Assembly: GCA_050950645.1 (NCBI GenBank)
Contig: JBMNHZ010000017.1
Span: 1 to 64,000, forward strand
Direction: 5' to 3'
From: BRH-c25 sp012519325
Lineage (GTDB): Bacteria > Bacillota > Clostridia > Lutisporales > Lutisporaceae
Length of the DNA stretch: 64,000 nucleotides
Within the stretch, counting starts at the first letter, position 1. Each line of letters begins with the position of its first letter. The position numbers and the translations under genes are program-made. Below are positions 37,480 through 47,435 of the stretch, piece after piece. The notes below the pieces were generated by a model, which searched no databases, had not been told where the DNA came from, and saw only the letters and a program-made list of their open reading frames with translations.

Positions 37480-37744
37480 ATTTTACCTCCGTTTCATGTA
37501 TTAACAGGAATGCTTATTTTATGATTATCCTGCTTTATCGTTAAGACGCAAAGCAGTAGTCATAAGTTCCATTTTTTCTAATATTGTCCTTGTACAGGAT
37601 TGTTTTCCGCGCTGTCCTGTTTTGTCACCAGACTATACATAAATACCTTTTATATTTCAATTCGCTGTGATAATATTATTATTATCCTATGCAAATAGTC
37701 GCGAAGTTTTAAGTCTAGGAAAATACAATGCAAGGAAGTGTATT

Positions 37745-38170
37745 ATGGTTATAAAACATGCGGTGCTCCGCGGAAGTAAAAATACCTTGAAAATTGTTCT
37801 GAATCTTGTAAAGTTTATTGTTCCGGCAGTTTTTATTCTAAAGGTATTGGAGCATTCCGGCTGGCTTTTCAGGATTGCGGCTTTTTTTGAACCCTATATG
37901 AGCTATATAGGTTTGCCAGGAGAAGGAGCACTGATTATTATAATGGGGCAGGTAACACTATATAGCGGAATTGCTGCAATGGCTGTAATGGATATTACAG
38001 TAAAGCAGATAACTATTGCAAGCACTTTTATTGCTATATTTCATTCCATTATATTGGAGACAGTGGTGGTAATCAAAGCAGGAGGAGACTGGCCGATTGT
38101 TGTCGGATTCAGGTTTGTTGCTGCTATACTGGCATGCTTTGCATTAAATTTACTAATTCCGGGGGTATAG
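37745..38170 (+). CDS. Nucleoside-recognition (Gate) domain membrane protein A
   Basis: About 141 residues with four hydrophobic segments and the Gate-family pattern (LPGEGALIIIMGQVTLYSGI, FIAIFHSIILETVVV). It resembles one half of SpmA/SpmB-like spore maturation or ferrous iron/nucleoside transport gates. ATG 37745 is preferred because AAGGAAGTG lies before it; the upstream extension to 37667 has no site. The next gene, three bases on, encodes the other half, so the two probably work as a pair. Confidence 0.75.
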   Translation: MVIKHAVLRGSKNTLKIVLNLVKFIVPAVFILKVLEHSGWLFRIAAFFEPYMSYIGLPGEGALIIIMGQVTLYSGIAAMAVMDITVKQITIASTFIAIFHSIILETVVVIKAGGDWPIVVGFRFVAAILACFALNLLIPGV

Positions 38171-38173
38171 AAA

Positions 38174-38653
38174 ATGAATTGGACTGAAGTATTTTCGGAA
38201 ACATTAAAAGTAAGTTTCTCAACGGTTTTAAAGCTGATGATCATTATGACTCCTTTGCTTATAGGCATTGAATGCCTCAGGGACATGGGATGGATGGAGA
38301 AGCTGTCTGGAAAGCTCGGGAAGGTTACCGGAATTATAAGGCTGCCGGGAGAAGCCGCCCTTGGGCTGATAGCAGGGTACTCGGTCGGAATGGTTATGGG
38401 TTCGGGAATCATAATACAGATGAAAGAAGAAGTTGAAATGACTAAGGTACAGTTGAATACATTATTTATATTTATTGGAATTTGTCATGCTGTTGTTGAA
38501 GAGACTATAATTTTTGAAGCAGTTGGTGCAAAGGGAGTGTTTGTGTTGTTAAGCAGGATACTTACTTCACTGCTATTTGGTTTCCTATATGTCTGGATTA
38601 CTAATTATACCGGCACTTCTATAAAAAAGAGCTCTGAAAAGGAAAGGGTATAG
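38174..38653 (+). CDS. Nucleoside-recognition (Gate) domain membrane protein B
   Basis: 159 residues, multi-TM, with LPGEAALGLIAGYSVGMVMG and FIGICHAVVEETIIFEAVGA matching the same motifs as the previous protein (LPGEGA, FHSIILET). The pair looks like a split or duplicated SpmA/SpmB-like gate. GGGGGT lies upstream. Substrate unknown; sporulation and small-molecule transport are both possible. Confidence 0.75.
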   Translation: MNWTEVFSETLKVSFSTVLKLMIIMTPLLIGIECLRDMGWMEKLSGKLGKVTGIIRLPGEAALGLIAGYSVGMVMGSGIIIQMKEEVEMTKVQLNTLFIFIGICHAVVEETIIFEAVGAKGVFVLLSRILTSLLFGFLYVWITNYTGTSIKKSSEKERV

Positions 38654-38694
38654 AAGCGGATTGCGATAAGGAAAAGCTGTAAAAGGCGCATAAA

Positions 38695-38720
38695 AATAAC
38701 GGTTTAACCGTTATTTTTTC
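38695..38720 (+). terminator. Terminator after the Gate pair
   Basis: AATAACGGTT-T-AACCGTTATT is followed by TTTTC. Confidence 0.8.
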
Positions 38721-38789
38721 TTCATAAAAGCTCATGTAATGGCAAGGATATTTACTAAAGTAAAACAATAAGGCAAATGAAGGTGGAAT

Positions 38790-39458
38790 ATGAACAGAAA
38801 CAGGATTATTGAAGCCTTTACCAGGGTTTTCCTATGGGTAACCGTGATTATTATTAATATTATGTATATTAGAGGTTCCTTTGAGACCTTGCCTGATAAA
38901 GCAAAAACATTTATTATTACGGGCGATTTGTCCATGACAATAATACTTCTTTGGTTTATGCCTTCGACAATGGCGGAAAGAAGAGTGAAAAAGGGACTTA
39001 AATATCTGGATAGGGATAATGACAAAGCTGTCGGATATATTGAAGCATACCTTAATTCCAATATGATTACTTCAAATGAAAGAAAACATGCTATGAGAAT
39101 TTTGGGGGTTGCCCATCACAAGAGAGGTGATGACGAAGCAGCGTTAAAATACCTGAAACAGGCTCTGGAAGGAAATGATCAGGATAATGAGCTGAAGGCG
39201 GAAATTCTTGGAGCAATGGGGATAATTCATTCCGAGTCGGGAGAGTACCAAAAGGCAGCAGATTATTTCGACAGAGCTTTTGAAATAATGTTTTCCATGT
39301 CCAGAGTAAATATTGACAGAGCAGTATTTTTGCAAGTAATAAATACTTATATTAAAACAGGCCAGCATGAAAAAGCTTTGATGATATACGAAAGATTGAT
39401 TATGATACGTGGATTCACGAGGGATAAAAGAGCAGAAAAGCTTTTGGGCATACAATAG
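38790..39458 (+). CDS. TPR protein with two membrane helices
   Basis: 222 residues. Two TM helices (about 12-30 and 45-62) precede a cytoplasmic helical repeat region from about 70 to 220. That region has TPR signatures (HHKRGDDEAALKYLKQAL, SESGEYQKAADYFDRAFEIM, IKTGQHEKALMIYERL). Such proteins scaffold other proteins at the membrane. AAGGTGG precedes the ATG. The 3' end overlaps the convergent glycoside hydrolase gene by 44 bases with no terminator between. Partner unknown. Confidence 0.75.
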   Translation: MNRNRIIEAFTRVFLWVTVIIINIMYIRGSFETLPDKAKTFIITGDLSMTIILLWFMPSTMAERRVKKGLKYLDRDNDKAVGYIEAYLNSNMITSNERKHAMRILGVAHHKRGDDEAALKYLKQALEGNDQDNELKAEILGAMGIIHSESGEYQKAADYFDRAFEIMFSMSRVNIDRAVFLQVINTYIKTGQHEKALMIYERLIMIRGFTRDKRAEKLLGIQ

Positions 39459-42400
39459 TTTTAGGTGCCGGTCTGTCAACATGTTGATAAACCGGCATCA
39501 TAATAAGAGAAGACTTTGTTTCTATTGTTATACTATTGCTTCTATAGACTGTATTTCCAGCGGAATCAAATCCGTGTACTTCGTATGTATAAATCTCGCC
39601 GGGGTTCAAGTTGCTGTCCGTAATGGAATAGAAAGTAGTCTTTAGAATTTCTTCGTTATTGCGGTACAGAATAAAACCTGCTATGTCCGAGTGAACTATT
39701 GTACTTCCCCAGTCAAGCCTTACCTTTGAATAGCCCGTTTCGGATGCTTTTAAGGTTATAGCATTATCGTTATTTCTGTTTATCGTAAACACGATTCTTT
39801 TGTTTATATCTTTTGCTGTATTGAATACAAAACTGTCTGAAATATGAATTTCGATTGAGTCTGAATCAGAATGGACCGTGTATTGGGTCTTGTCAAGATA
39901 CATTACTGTATTATCGTTAAATATTGCTTTTACTCTTATACCCTTCAGGGGCAATTCCACCTGGAATCCCGTTACAGTATGGTTATCCAAAAATCTTCTG
40001 TTTGCGATATACCCGTCTACAATGTTTACTGCGCGGTTCAGGTCAGTATTGATTCTTTTTAAGACTTCCCTATTAAGATTATGATCATTATTTAAAGCTT
40101 CCGCTGCTTCCTGAATACTGTTCTTAATAGAATAGGCCGATTCTGCATCGTCCATATCAATGGGGACTTCGATATTTTCGATCAGACCTTTATACTTGTT
40201 TCTCTCATTTTTGTTTATACCGTTATTCTTCAGGTAAATATCATCGATTTTTCTTACAATATCTTTTAGGATTACCTTTATTGATTGCAGGGGATCCTTA
40301 CCCGTAACTGACGAGGGAGTGCTGAAGGTACCTAGCTTCAATGCATTGTCATAGCCGCTGCTAAATAGGGACTCGAATTCAAAGATTGAAACGCCGCTTG
40401 CATTTGAAGCTCTTGCGGTGTCAATCTGTCTTATAAAAACCTTTTTATCAACTTTGTTAAAAGTTGCAATTCCTGAAGAAACCTGCGAATGTCCTCTTGA
40501 AAAAGCCCAGGAATTAACCAAATCATCAGCGACAGGTTTTTCATTGAGGTAGTAGGACATGGGTATTAAAGTATTAATGTAATCTTTGTTAACCCACGTC
40601 TTTGGATTCTGGAATACATCCGTCAGGGTATCATCATAGTCCGGCCAAACATCTGCCGATATTTGAATTTCAGGCCTGAGGGACTTTAATTCGGAAAATA
40701 TCCTGCACGCATAAGAACTTATAATGTATTCTCTGAATTCACACCATTCCTTCCATAATGAATCCTCCGGATTCAAATTGATTGGGTCGGTACCGGAAAA
40801 ATTTCTAAAAAGCTGTCTGGTATATGTATCATAGCCAAAGTCATTTGTATAATCACCGGAATTAGGATACCTTAAATAGTCAAACTGAATACCATCGACA
40901 TCGTAATTTTCAATCAGTTCTTTATACAGCTCCGATAGGAAGTCCCGGACCTGGGGGAGGGCAGGATTCAAAAAATAATACTTATTACCTTTCCTGCTTA
41001 TATTCATCCACTCAGGTTTCTTCTCTGCTATGGGCAGGTCAACAAGAAAGTTTTCTACCCATGCATGCAGTTCAATTCCTCTTGAATGTGCTTCCGCAAT
41101 ATATGAGTCAAGGACGTCAAATCCTTCAAAAATTGGATTCTGTTTCATAATCCCATTGTCTGTAGGGTATATGGTATAACCGTTCCAGTGGGTTTCAAGA
41201 TATATTGTGTTTATATTAATTGACTCCAGCATATCGAAGCGCTTTTTCACATCTTCAAGACAGGTGTCTTTTGGTCTTAGCCATACTGCCCTGTTTTCCG
41301 CCTTCACTGATTCAAAGGACATGAAGTAAGCCATGTCAGAGTATTTCTCTATCTCTTGGACGGTATTGCTCAGGTTTTCATACATGCCTTCTTCAAGCTG
41401 TTTATTAAGGTTTGCAAGCTTTGCAGCAGCATGGTCTATTTTTTTCTGCACATCATCATATGGTATGTCCAGATACTGAAGCCTGGCCAGGTCAAGTCTG
41501 TCCTGTGCCGCCTCAATGCTAAGCAAGGATCTTATCCTGTAAGAATCAGGGGTAAGGATTACAGTCACTTCTTTTTTATCAGGATTTACACTAACCATTG
41601 AGCCTAACAGTGCATTTTCCTGAAGCCATTTCATAGCTTTTCCGTGCCCTGACAGTATAAATCCCCCTTCAGGTATCTTTGAATCATTGCCTCCCGAACT
41701 TGTTATTATTCCCTCGCTGTTTACAGCTACCTCATAACCGTAAGAGTTTGTACCGGTGAATTCGCCGTAGCTGCTATCATAGATCACCAGCTGTTCAGGC
41801 CCCCTGAAGCTGTCATAAGGCTTACCTTCCTCTGCATCCCATGCAGCGGGATTATCCGCTATTGTTCTCGGATTGTATGCGGCATATTTCATTTTGCTTG
41901 CATTATAAAGTTTTGCATCAGCGAATACCTTTACAATAGCGCCCGGCTTTGCCTTTTCATTCACCTGCTTGTAGTAAGGGCTGCCTGTGTGTATGGATAT
42001 AACCACACCGTCCGGAGGTATCAGCGAATCATTTTTCTCTTGCATTATTTCGCTGATTTTGCTGTTTTGAACCGTCAGCTCCATTCCCCACTGGTTTGTC
42101 TTTGTGGAAGTGTTGTAATTAGAATTGTATAAAACTATCTGATTGGCATCTCGCACCCTATTGATTTGATCAATAGGTATCACAACCTCATCCAGTATAA
42201 AATACATATCGAGAGAAGCCGGTATGTCTATGTTTTCAAACGTCAATTCTTTGCCGACGGCAAGCCTGCCTATAAAATCCTCATCATCGCCTGTATAAGA
42301 TATAATGCACCCGTTGGGAGGGATATATGTACCATTGGTACCGCTGCTGTTTTTATGGACAACTATATTGTTTACAATAACATACTCATGAGTGTTTTCC

Positions 42401-42621
42401 CCGAAAGGTTTTGTAAACTCACCGTAGTTTTTGGTATACAATATGATTTTTCCTTCTTCCCTTTCAGCATCAATCATGTGGATTGGGTATGATTCGGAGC
42501 TGTCTTCGAATACAATTGAAGGAGCGATGTTTAGGCTGTTATCATCGGCACAAATATTGATTCTAAACACAAATGTTATAATTAAACATATATATAATAG
42601 GCTATTTATATAATACTTCAT
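39415..42621 (-). CDS. Secreted GHL10-type glycoside hydrolase with FN3-like tail
   Basis: 1,068 residues. A signal peptide (INSLLYICLIITFVFRI) is followed by beta-rich repeats (about 30-380) sharing YD.SYGEFTGTNSYG patterns. A helical linker leads to the GHL10/DUF187 barrel (about 450-760: ENRAVWLRP, ETHWNGYTIYPT, ELHAWVENFL, DGIQFDYLRYP, ISADVWPDYDD). A C-terminal FN3-like domain ends the chain (VRLDWGSTIVHSDIAGFILY). GHL10 enzymes are glycosidase-like proteins often tied to cell-wall polysaccharide. GGAGCTG precedes the minus-strand ATG. It is very long for the family because of the added repeats. The substrate is unknown. Confidence 0.8.
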   Translation of the reverse strand: MKYYINSLLYICLIITFVFRINICADDNSLNIAPSIVFEDSSESYPIHMIDAEREEGKIILYTKNYGEFTKPFGENTHEYVIVNNIVVHKNSSGTNGTYIPPNGCIISYTGDDEDFIGRLAVGKELTFENIDIPASLDMYFILDEVVIPIDQINRVRDANQIVLYNSNYNTSTKTNQWGMELTVQNSKISEIMQEKNDSLIPPDGVVISIHTGSPYYKQVNEKAKPGAIVKVFADAKLYNASKMKYAAYNPRTIADNPAAWDAEEGKPYDSFRGPEQLVIYDSSYGEFTGTNSYGYEVAVNSEGIITSSGGNDSKIPEGGFILSGHGKAMKWLQENALLGSMVSVNPDKKEVTVILTPDSYRIRSLLSIEAAQDRLDLARLQYLDIPYDDVQKKIDHAAAKLANLNKQLEEGMYENLSNTVQEIEKYSDMAYFMSFESVKAENRAVWLRPKDTCLEDVKKRFDMLESININTIYLETHWNGYTIYPTDNGIMKQNPIFEGFDVLDSYIAEAHSRGIELHAWVENFLVDLPIAEKKPEWMNISRKGNKYYFLNPALPQVRDFLSELYKELIENYDVDGIQFDYLRYPNSGDYTNDFGYDTYTRQLFRNFSGTDPINLNPEDSLWKEWCEFREYIISSYACRIFSELKSLRPEIQISADVWPDYDDTLTDVFQNPKTWVNKDYINTLIPMSYYLNEKPVADDLVNSWAFSRGHSQVSSGIATFNKVDKKVFIRQIDTARASNASGVSIFEFESLFSSGYDNALKLGTFSTPSSVTGKDPLQSIKVILKDIVRKIDDIYLKNNGINKNERNKYKGLIENIEVPIDMDDAESAYSIKNSIQEAAEALNNDHNLNREVLKRINTDLNRAVNIVDGYIANRRFLDNHTVTGFQVELPLKGIRVKAIFNDNTVMYLDKTQYTVHSDSDSIEIHISDSFVFNTAKDINKRIVFTINRNNDNAITLKASETGYSKVRLDWGSTIVHSDIAGFILYRNNEEILKTTFYSITDSNLNPGEIYTYEVHGFDSAGNTVYRSNSITIETKSSLIMMPVYQHVDRPAPKTIVCPKAFLLFYPS

Positions 42622-42789
42622 TTTACAGCTCCTTTCCGTTTCCTGTCATGCCAATCATTAATGATTATACCAGAGCTATACGATTTAGGATAGATATTCT
42701 GTATGTTTTATAAGGGAACCTGACTGTATCGAAAACGGCTTGTTCGGGAATACACAAAGTGTTAAAATTATTCAAGAGGAGGCATGTTT

Positions 42790-44022
42790 ATGTATGGTCT
42801 TGCACTAGAAGGCGGAGGCGTGAGGGGTGCTTTCCATATGGGTGCTTATAAAGCTTTGCTGGAAGAAGGATATGAGTTCGGAGGAGTGACAGGAACTTCC
42901 ATAGGAGCTTTGAATGGTGCAATAATCGCCCAGGGGGATTTCGAAGCCGGATACAGGCTGTGGGAAAGCATGGATACCCCTTTACTGTTTGATATTGAAG
43001 AAGAACAATACAGAAAGCTGATAGACAGGAGAATAGACAGGGAATTGCTGTTCAAGCTGGCAGCCAGGATGGGCGAAATAATTGAGAATAAAGGCATTGA
43101 TACCAGTAAAATTCGTAAGGTTATTGAAAGTATTATAGATGAGGAAAAGCTGCGGAAATCAGAAACCGATTTCGGTCTGGTAACAGTGTCTATTAGTGAT
43201 TTGAAGCCTTTAGAGTTATATAAAGAGGATATACCGGAAGGCAAAATGATTGATTATCTCATGGCAAGTGCCAGTTTCCCCGGTTTTAAATTAAGTCCTA
43301 TCGGGAATAAATACTATATTGACGGTGCCTTCTACGATAACTGCCCCATCAATCTTCTGGCCAGGAAAGGTTATAAGGATATTATTGCGATTAGGACCTT
43401 AGGGTTGGGTATAGTTCAACATGTACGTTATAAAGGTGTTAAAGTCACAAATATATTTCCTTCGGAAGACTTGGGAAGCCTTTTGGATTTCAATAGGAAT
43501 CTGATAATTCGCAATCTACAGTTGGGGTATTATGATACTATGAGGCTCCTTAAGCAGCTTAGAGGAAGGAAGTATTACATTATACCCGAAGAGGAGGATA
43601 AAGTATTCGAAATCCTCCGCAGTTTGCCTGATGTGATTGTGAGAGACCTTGGAGGCCTGTTTAAAATCAAGGAAATGCCTATAAAAAGAATGCTATTTGA
43701 AGGCATAATTCCGGAGATTGCTGATTTATTGGGATTGAAAGCATCCTCTGACTATCAGGACATACTCATTGGCTTGATGGAAACTCTTGCTAAAAATCAT
43801 GGAGTGGAGAAATTCAGGATTTATTCGCTGGAAGAGTTTATAATTGAGATAAAAGCCCATATGGAGGGAAAAGGAAAGTTGTATATCATGAAATCAAGAT
43901 TGGAAAAAGAAAAAAGCCTGAATAAGAGACTGGCGGATGTACTAAGGCGGAAGAACAGGTTAAACAAAGCTGCAAAGATAATTTTTGATGCATTGCAAAC
44001 GATAAAAGAAAGTATGGAATAA
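42790..44022 (+). CDS. Patatin-like phospholipase
   Basis: About 410 residues. An oxyanion glycine loop (LEGGGVRGAF), nucleophile S37 in GTSIG and D178 in DGAFYDNCP form the Ser-Asp dyad of patatin lipases, which hydrolyse acyl esters of membrane lipids. The remaining ~200 residues are helical and charged. ATG 42790 is better spaced from AAGAGGAGG than 42784. There is no signal peptide, so it acts in the cytoplasm or on the inner membrane face. A MATE exporter gene follows with only a few bases between. Confidence 0.85.
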   Translation: MYGLALEGGGVRGAFHMGAYKALLEEGYEFGGVTGTSIGALNGAIIAQGDFEAGYRLWESMDTPLLFDIEEEQYRKLIDRRIDRELLFKLAARMGEIIENKGIDTSKIRKVIESIIDEEKLRKSETDFGLVTVSISDLKPLELYKEDIPEGKMIDYLMASASFPGFKLSPIGNKYYIDGAFYDNCPINLLARKGYKDIIAIRTLGLGIVQHVRYKGVKVTNIFPSEDLGSLLDFNRNLIIRNLQLGYYDTMRLLKQLRGRKYYIIPEEEDKVFEILRSLPDVIVRDLGGLFKIKEMPIKRMLFEGIIPEIADLLGLKASSDYQDILIGLMETLAKNHGVEKFRIYSLEEFIIEIKAHMEGKGKLYIMKSRLEKEKSLNKRLADVLRRKNRLNKAAKIIFDALQTIKESME

Positions 44023-44026
44023 CAGC

Positions 44027-45397
44027 ATGATTTTTATGAAAGAAGAGACAACAGCAGAACAAAAATATAAGATAATGACGGAAACACCTGTAAATAAGCT
44101 TATCTGCACTTTAGCTGTTCCAACAATAGTCAGTATGCTGATAACTTCCATTTACAATATGGCAGATACTTTTTTTGTCAGCCAGATTAGTACCAGTGCT
44201 TCAGGGGCAGTGGGCATTGCATTCGCATTGATGTCAATTATACAGGCAATCGGTTTTACCTTTGGCGCAGGCTCCGGGAACTATATATCAAGGTTGCTTG
44301 GACAGAAAAAGATAGAGTATGCTTCAAAAGTAGCTGCAACCGGTTTTTTCAGTGCATTTTTTTTGGGCTTGATACTTGCACTAATAGGCATTATTTTTCT
44401 GGATCCTCTTGTATATGCACTGGGGGCTACTGAAACAATAGCACCCTATGCAAAGGATTATGTCCGGTATATTCTGATAGGAATGCCATATATGGCTGCT
44501 TCCTTTGTGCTTAACAGTATACTGCGGTTTCAGGGCAGTGCATTTATAGGGATGATTGGAATCGGAGCAGGCGGCATACTCAATATTATACTGGACCCAA
44601 TATTTATATTCAGCTTGGATATGGGCACGGGCGGTGCTGCTCTGGCTACTATTATCAGTCAGTTTGTAAGCTTTTCTATTCTTTTACATAATTCCGGAAT
44701 GAATGGAACTATAAAAATAAGAATCAAGGATTTCACACCCAAATGGAAGGTTTATAAGGAAATATTCAGAGGAGGGCTGCCTTCATTTTATCGTCAGAGC
44801 CTTGGCAGTTTAGCAATGATATGCCTGAATTTCAGTGCCGGTCAGTTTGGGGATGCTGCTGTAGCGGCTATGTCCATTGTGAGTAGGGTATTTCATTTTG
44901 CATTATCTGCAATGCTTGGCTTTGGACAAGGCTTTCAGCCGGTGTGTGGGTTTAACTATGGGGCAAAAAAGTATGACCGTGTTATCAGTGCATTTTGGTT
45001 TTGCGTAAAAGTCTCTGCAGTTATACTGTTAGCAATCAGTATGGTATTGTTTGTATTTTCACCGCAGATAATATCAGTTTTCAGAAAGGAAGATCCTGAA
45101 GTGGTATTGATCGGTGTAAAGGCATTGAGATTGTATTGCTTGACATTCCCTCTTTCTGCGTGGATTATAATTACCAATATGATGCTGCAGACAATCGGAA
45201 GAGGAAAATTGGCTTCTATTCTTGCAATTTCACGGCAGGGATTGTTTTTCATTCCTTCTATACTGGTGCTTCCTCATATATTAGGATTGCTGGGTGTTCA
45301 GATGAGCCAGTCCGTGTCGGATATTCTTACCTTTTTGTTGGCAGTACCGATGGGTATCAGTATATTGAGAGAGATGAAAACAAGGCAGCAGGTGTAA
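44027..45397 (+). CDS. MATE-family efflux transporter
   Basis: 456 residues with twelve TM helices in two similar halves. The first half has TETPVNKLICTLAVPTIVSML and QISTSASGAVGIAFALMS; the second has FNFSAGQFGDAAVAAMSIV-like and GFGQGFQPVCGFNYGA. These are typical of NorM/DinF-like Na+- or H+-coupled drug exporters. The start may be 44027 or 44036 (MKEE), neither with a strong ribosome site. Translation may therefore be coupled to the patatin gene. The drug spectrum cannot be predicted. Confidence 0.88.
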   Translation: MIFMKEETTAEQKYKIMTETPVNKLICTLAVPTIVSMLITSIYNMADTFFVSQISTSASGAVGIAFALMSIIQAIGFTFGAGSGNYISRLLGQKKIEYASKVAATGFFSAFFLGLILALIGIIFLDPLVYALGATETIAPYAKDYVRYILIGMPYMAASFVLNSILRFQGSAFIGMIGIGAGGILNIILDPIFIFSLDMGTGGAALATIISQFVSFSILLHNSGMNGTIKIRIKDFTPKWKVYKEIFRGGLPSFYRQSLGSLAMICLNFSAGQFGDAAVAAMSIVSRVFHFALSAMLGFGQGFQPVCGFNYGAKKYDRVISAFWFCVKVSAVILLAISMVLFVFSPQIISVFRKEDPEVVLIGVKALRLYCLTFPLSAWIIITNMMLQTIGRGKLASILAISRQGLFFIPSILVLPHILGLLGVQMSQSVSDILTFLLAVPMGISILREMKTRQQV

Positions 45398-45545
45398 GCC
45401 GGAAAAACACTGAACCTTCCGGCTGAAACAGCAGCCGGATTTGTTGAAGGAAGCTCCATAGCTGTACTTTGTGGCTTAACCGCAGGCAAAAATTCTCTGG
45501 TTAATCTGAATTCAGCTGCTTCTGAAAAAACTAATCCTTTGATTC

Positions 45546-45574
45546 TTTACATAATCTATTTAATATTGTAACAT
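45546..45574 (+). promoter_or_regulatory. Candidate promoter of the mgtE leader
   Basis: TTTACA (45546-45551), a 17-base spacer and TAACAT (45569-45574) lie upstream of the M-box. A TATAAT at 45592-45597 is an alternative -10. Not decisive. Confidence 0.4.
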
Positions 45575-45608
45575 AATAGTGGCATAGTTAATATAATATA
45601 CTGATTAC

Positions 45609-45812
45609 GCTAACATCTTGTTAGGTGAGGTTACTACGTGGAAATATGCTACTGCCCGGAAATGTCGAGAGACACCAACGGGTCAGCAGGTACTGCCGGA
45701 TTAAGGCTTTACTTAATGTAGCTGGTTGATCCTAAACCACGAAGAGCCAAAACTCAACGGGTAGAGATGATTTAGAACGTGCTTATTCTCTTTGCCTGTT
45801 GAGGTGAGGAGA
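45609..45812 (+). ncRNA. M-box (ykoK) magnesium riboswitch with terminator
   Basis: The conserved M-box core is visible: TTAGGTGAGG, CTACTGCCCGGAAATGTCGA, GAGACACCAACGGGTCAGCA. Downstream a long stem (CTCAACGGGTAGAGA with TCTCTTTGCCTGTTGAG) and a T-rich TTATTTTTTG form the expression platform. M-box RNAs bind Mg2+ and stop transcription of Mg2+ importers when Mg2+ is high. The next full gene is mgtE, as expected. Confidence 0.88.
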
Positions 45813-45848
45813 TTCTTATTTTTTGATATAGAAAGGACGGTGACGGTT

Positions 45849-45935
45849 ATGGATTCTAGCCCTTTACCTAGTAGTAAAAATAATATAAAGCTATATGTGG
45901 CCGTAGCTGTCACTACGGCAGCACGGCTCCCGTAA
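45849..45935 (+). CDS. 28-residue leader ORF before mgtE
   Basis: An ATG at 45849 follows AAAGGACGG and reads MDSSPLPSSKNN...VAVAVTTAARLP to TAA at 45933-45935. It lies between the riboswitch terminator and mgtE. Codons near its end form the hairpin GCCGTAG-CTGTCA-CTACGGC (45900-45919), just before the mgtE ribosome site AAAGGAGG. Translation of this ORF could open that hairpin. I do not recognise a named family. A regulatory leader peptide is inferred. Confidence 0.5.
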   Translation: MDSSPLPSSKNNIKLYVAVAVTTAARLP

Positions 45936-45949
45936 AGGAGGCGTTCAAA

Positions 45950-47284
45950 ATGGAAAAGAGAATTATGGATTTGATTAGTCAAAACAAAATAGTAGAAATC
46001 CGAAATGAATTATTGAAAATGAATACTGCCGATATTGCGCAGGTCCTTGAGGGAATCCAAAAGCATCAATTGGTAAAGCTTTTTCGGATACTACCAAAAG
46101 ATATTGCTGCCGGTGTTTTCTCATATATATCAGTCGAATTGCAGCAGCATATAATTGAGTCCATTACGGATAATGAAACCCGGATTATTATTGATGAGTT
46201 ATTCTTTGATGATGCCGTGGATTTTATTGAAGAAATGCCTGCAAATATTGTAAAAAAGGTTTTGAAGAATACAAATGAAAACATGAGGAAACTGATAAAC
46301 CAGTTTATGAATTATCCAGAGGATTCCGCTGGAAGCATTATGACAATCGAGTATGTGGACTTAAAAAAAGAAATGACTGTAAAACAGGCTATAGAACATA
46401 TCAAGCTAACAGGGATTGATAAGGAAACGATAAATACCTGTTATGTTATCGATGCCGGTAGGAAGCTTGAAGGCGTTATTTCTATTAGAAATCTTATATT
46501 GAGTAATGAAACAGATTTGCTTGCAGATATAATGAATGACGATGTTATTTACATTAAAACTACTGATGACCAGGAAAGCATTGCAATGCTGTTTAAGAAG
46601 TATGACTTACTTGCTATGCCTGTCGTAGACAATGAGCACAGACTTGTAGGCATCATTACAGTTGACGATATCGTAGATATCATTGATCAGGAAAATACCG
46701 AGGACCTTCAAAAAATGGCTGCTATGCAACCATCAGAAAAAGAGTATCTTAGGACTGGTGTATTTGTATTAGCAAAAAACAGGATTATGTGGCTTCTAAT
46801 TCTTATGGTTTCAGCTACTTTTACCGGTAATATTATTAAGCGTTTTGAAGATGTACTGCAATCTGTCATGATACTGGCAGCCTTTATACCAATGCTGATG
46901 GATACCGGAGGAAACGCAGGATCTCAATCATCAACCCTCATAATAAGAGGATTGGCTCTTGGGGATATCTGTTTAAATGATGCTTTCAAGGTACTTTGGA
47001 AGGAATTACGTGTTAGCTTGGTTGTAGGTACTACTTTAACAGGATTAAACTTTTTGAGGCTCTTTTATCTTGAAAGAGTGGGCTTGCTTATTTCTGTAAC
47101 GGTGACTATCACATTGTTTTGTACAGTTGTTCTGGCAAAAGTGGTAGGAGGCTTGCTTCCAATTGCAGCCAAAAGTGTAAAACTAGACCCTGCAATAATG
47201 GCAAGTCCCCTTATAACAACAATTGTTGATGCGTTTACATTATTCATATACTTCACAGTGGCTTCGTGGTTATTGGGAATATAA
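45950..47284 (+). CDS. mgtE: Magnesium transporter MgtE
   Basis: 444 residues. A cytoplasmic N domain (about 1-125: NTADIAQVLEGI, DDAVDFIEEMPANIVKKVL) and two CBS domains (about 130-250) sense Mg2+. Five TM helices follow (about 270-444: PMLMDTGGNAGSQSSTLIIRGLA, DPAIMASPLITT). MgtE is a Mg2+-gated Mg2+ channel; the CBS part closes it when the ion is abundant. It is also controlled by the upstream M-box, giving two layers of feedback. AAAGGAGGC precedes the ATG. Confidence 0.95.
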   Translation: MEKRIMDLISQNKIVEIRNELLKMNTADIAQVLEGIQKHQLVKLFRILPKDIAAGVFSYISVELQQHIIESITDNETRIIIDELFFDDAVDFIEEMPANIVKKVLKNTNENMRKLINQFMNYPEDSAGSIMTIEYVDLKKEMTVKQAIEHIKLTGIDKETINTCYVIDAGRKLEGVISIRNLILSNETDLLADIMNDDVIYIKTTDDQESIAMLFKKYDLLAMPVVDNEHRLVGIITVDDIVDIIDQENTEDLQKMAAMQPSEKEYLRTGVFVLAKNRIMWLLILMVSATFTGNIIKRFEDVLQSVMILAAFIPMLMDTGGNAGSQSSTLIIRGLALGDICLNDAFKVLWKELRVSLVVGTTLTGLNFLRLFYLERVGLLISVTVTITLFCTVVLAKVVGGLLPIAAKSVKLDPAIMASPLITTIVDAFTLFIYFTVASWLLGI

Positions 47285-47435
47285 AAAATTGCGGATAGTG
47301 TATTTTACCTTAGAAACAGAAGTCTTTTGAATAGATATTTTGTGAGATACATCAAAAACTGTGATATTGGGTATTGCTGAAGAGTTTACTGACTTTACGA
47401 CTGTTTCTTCTGCAGAATATTAGAATATTAAAATA

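Noticed and set aside
45397..45438. AGCCGGAA/TTCCGGCT and CCGGCT/AGCCGG stems after the MATE gene as a terminator
   Set aside because: No T-run follows either stem, so only a weak structural feature remains.
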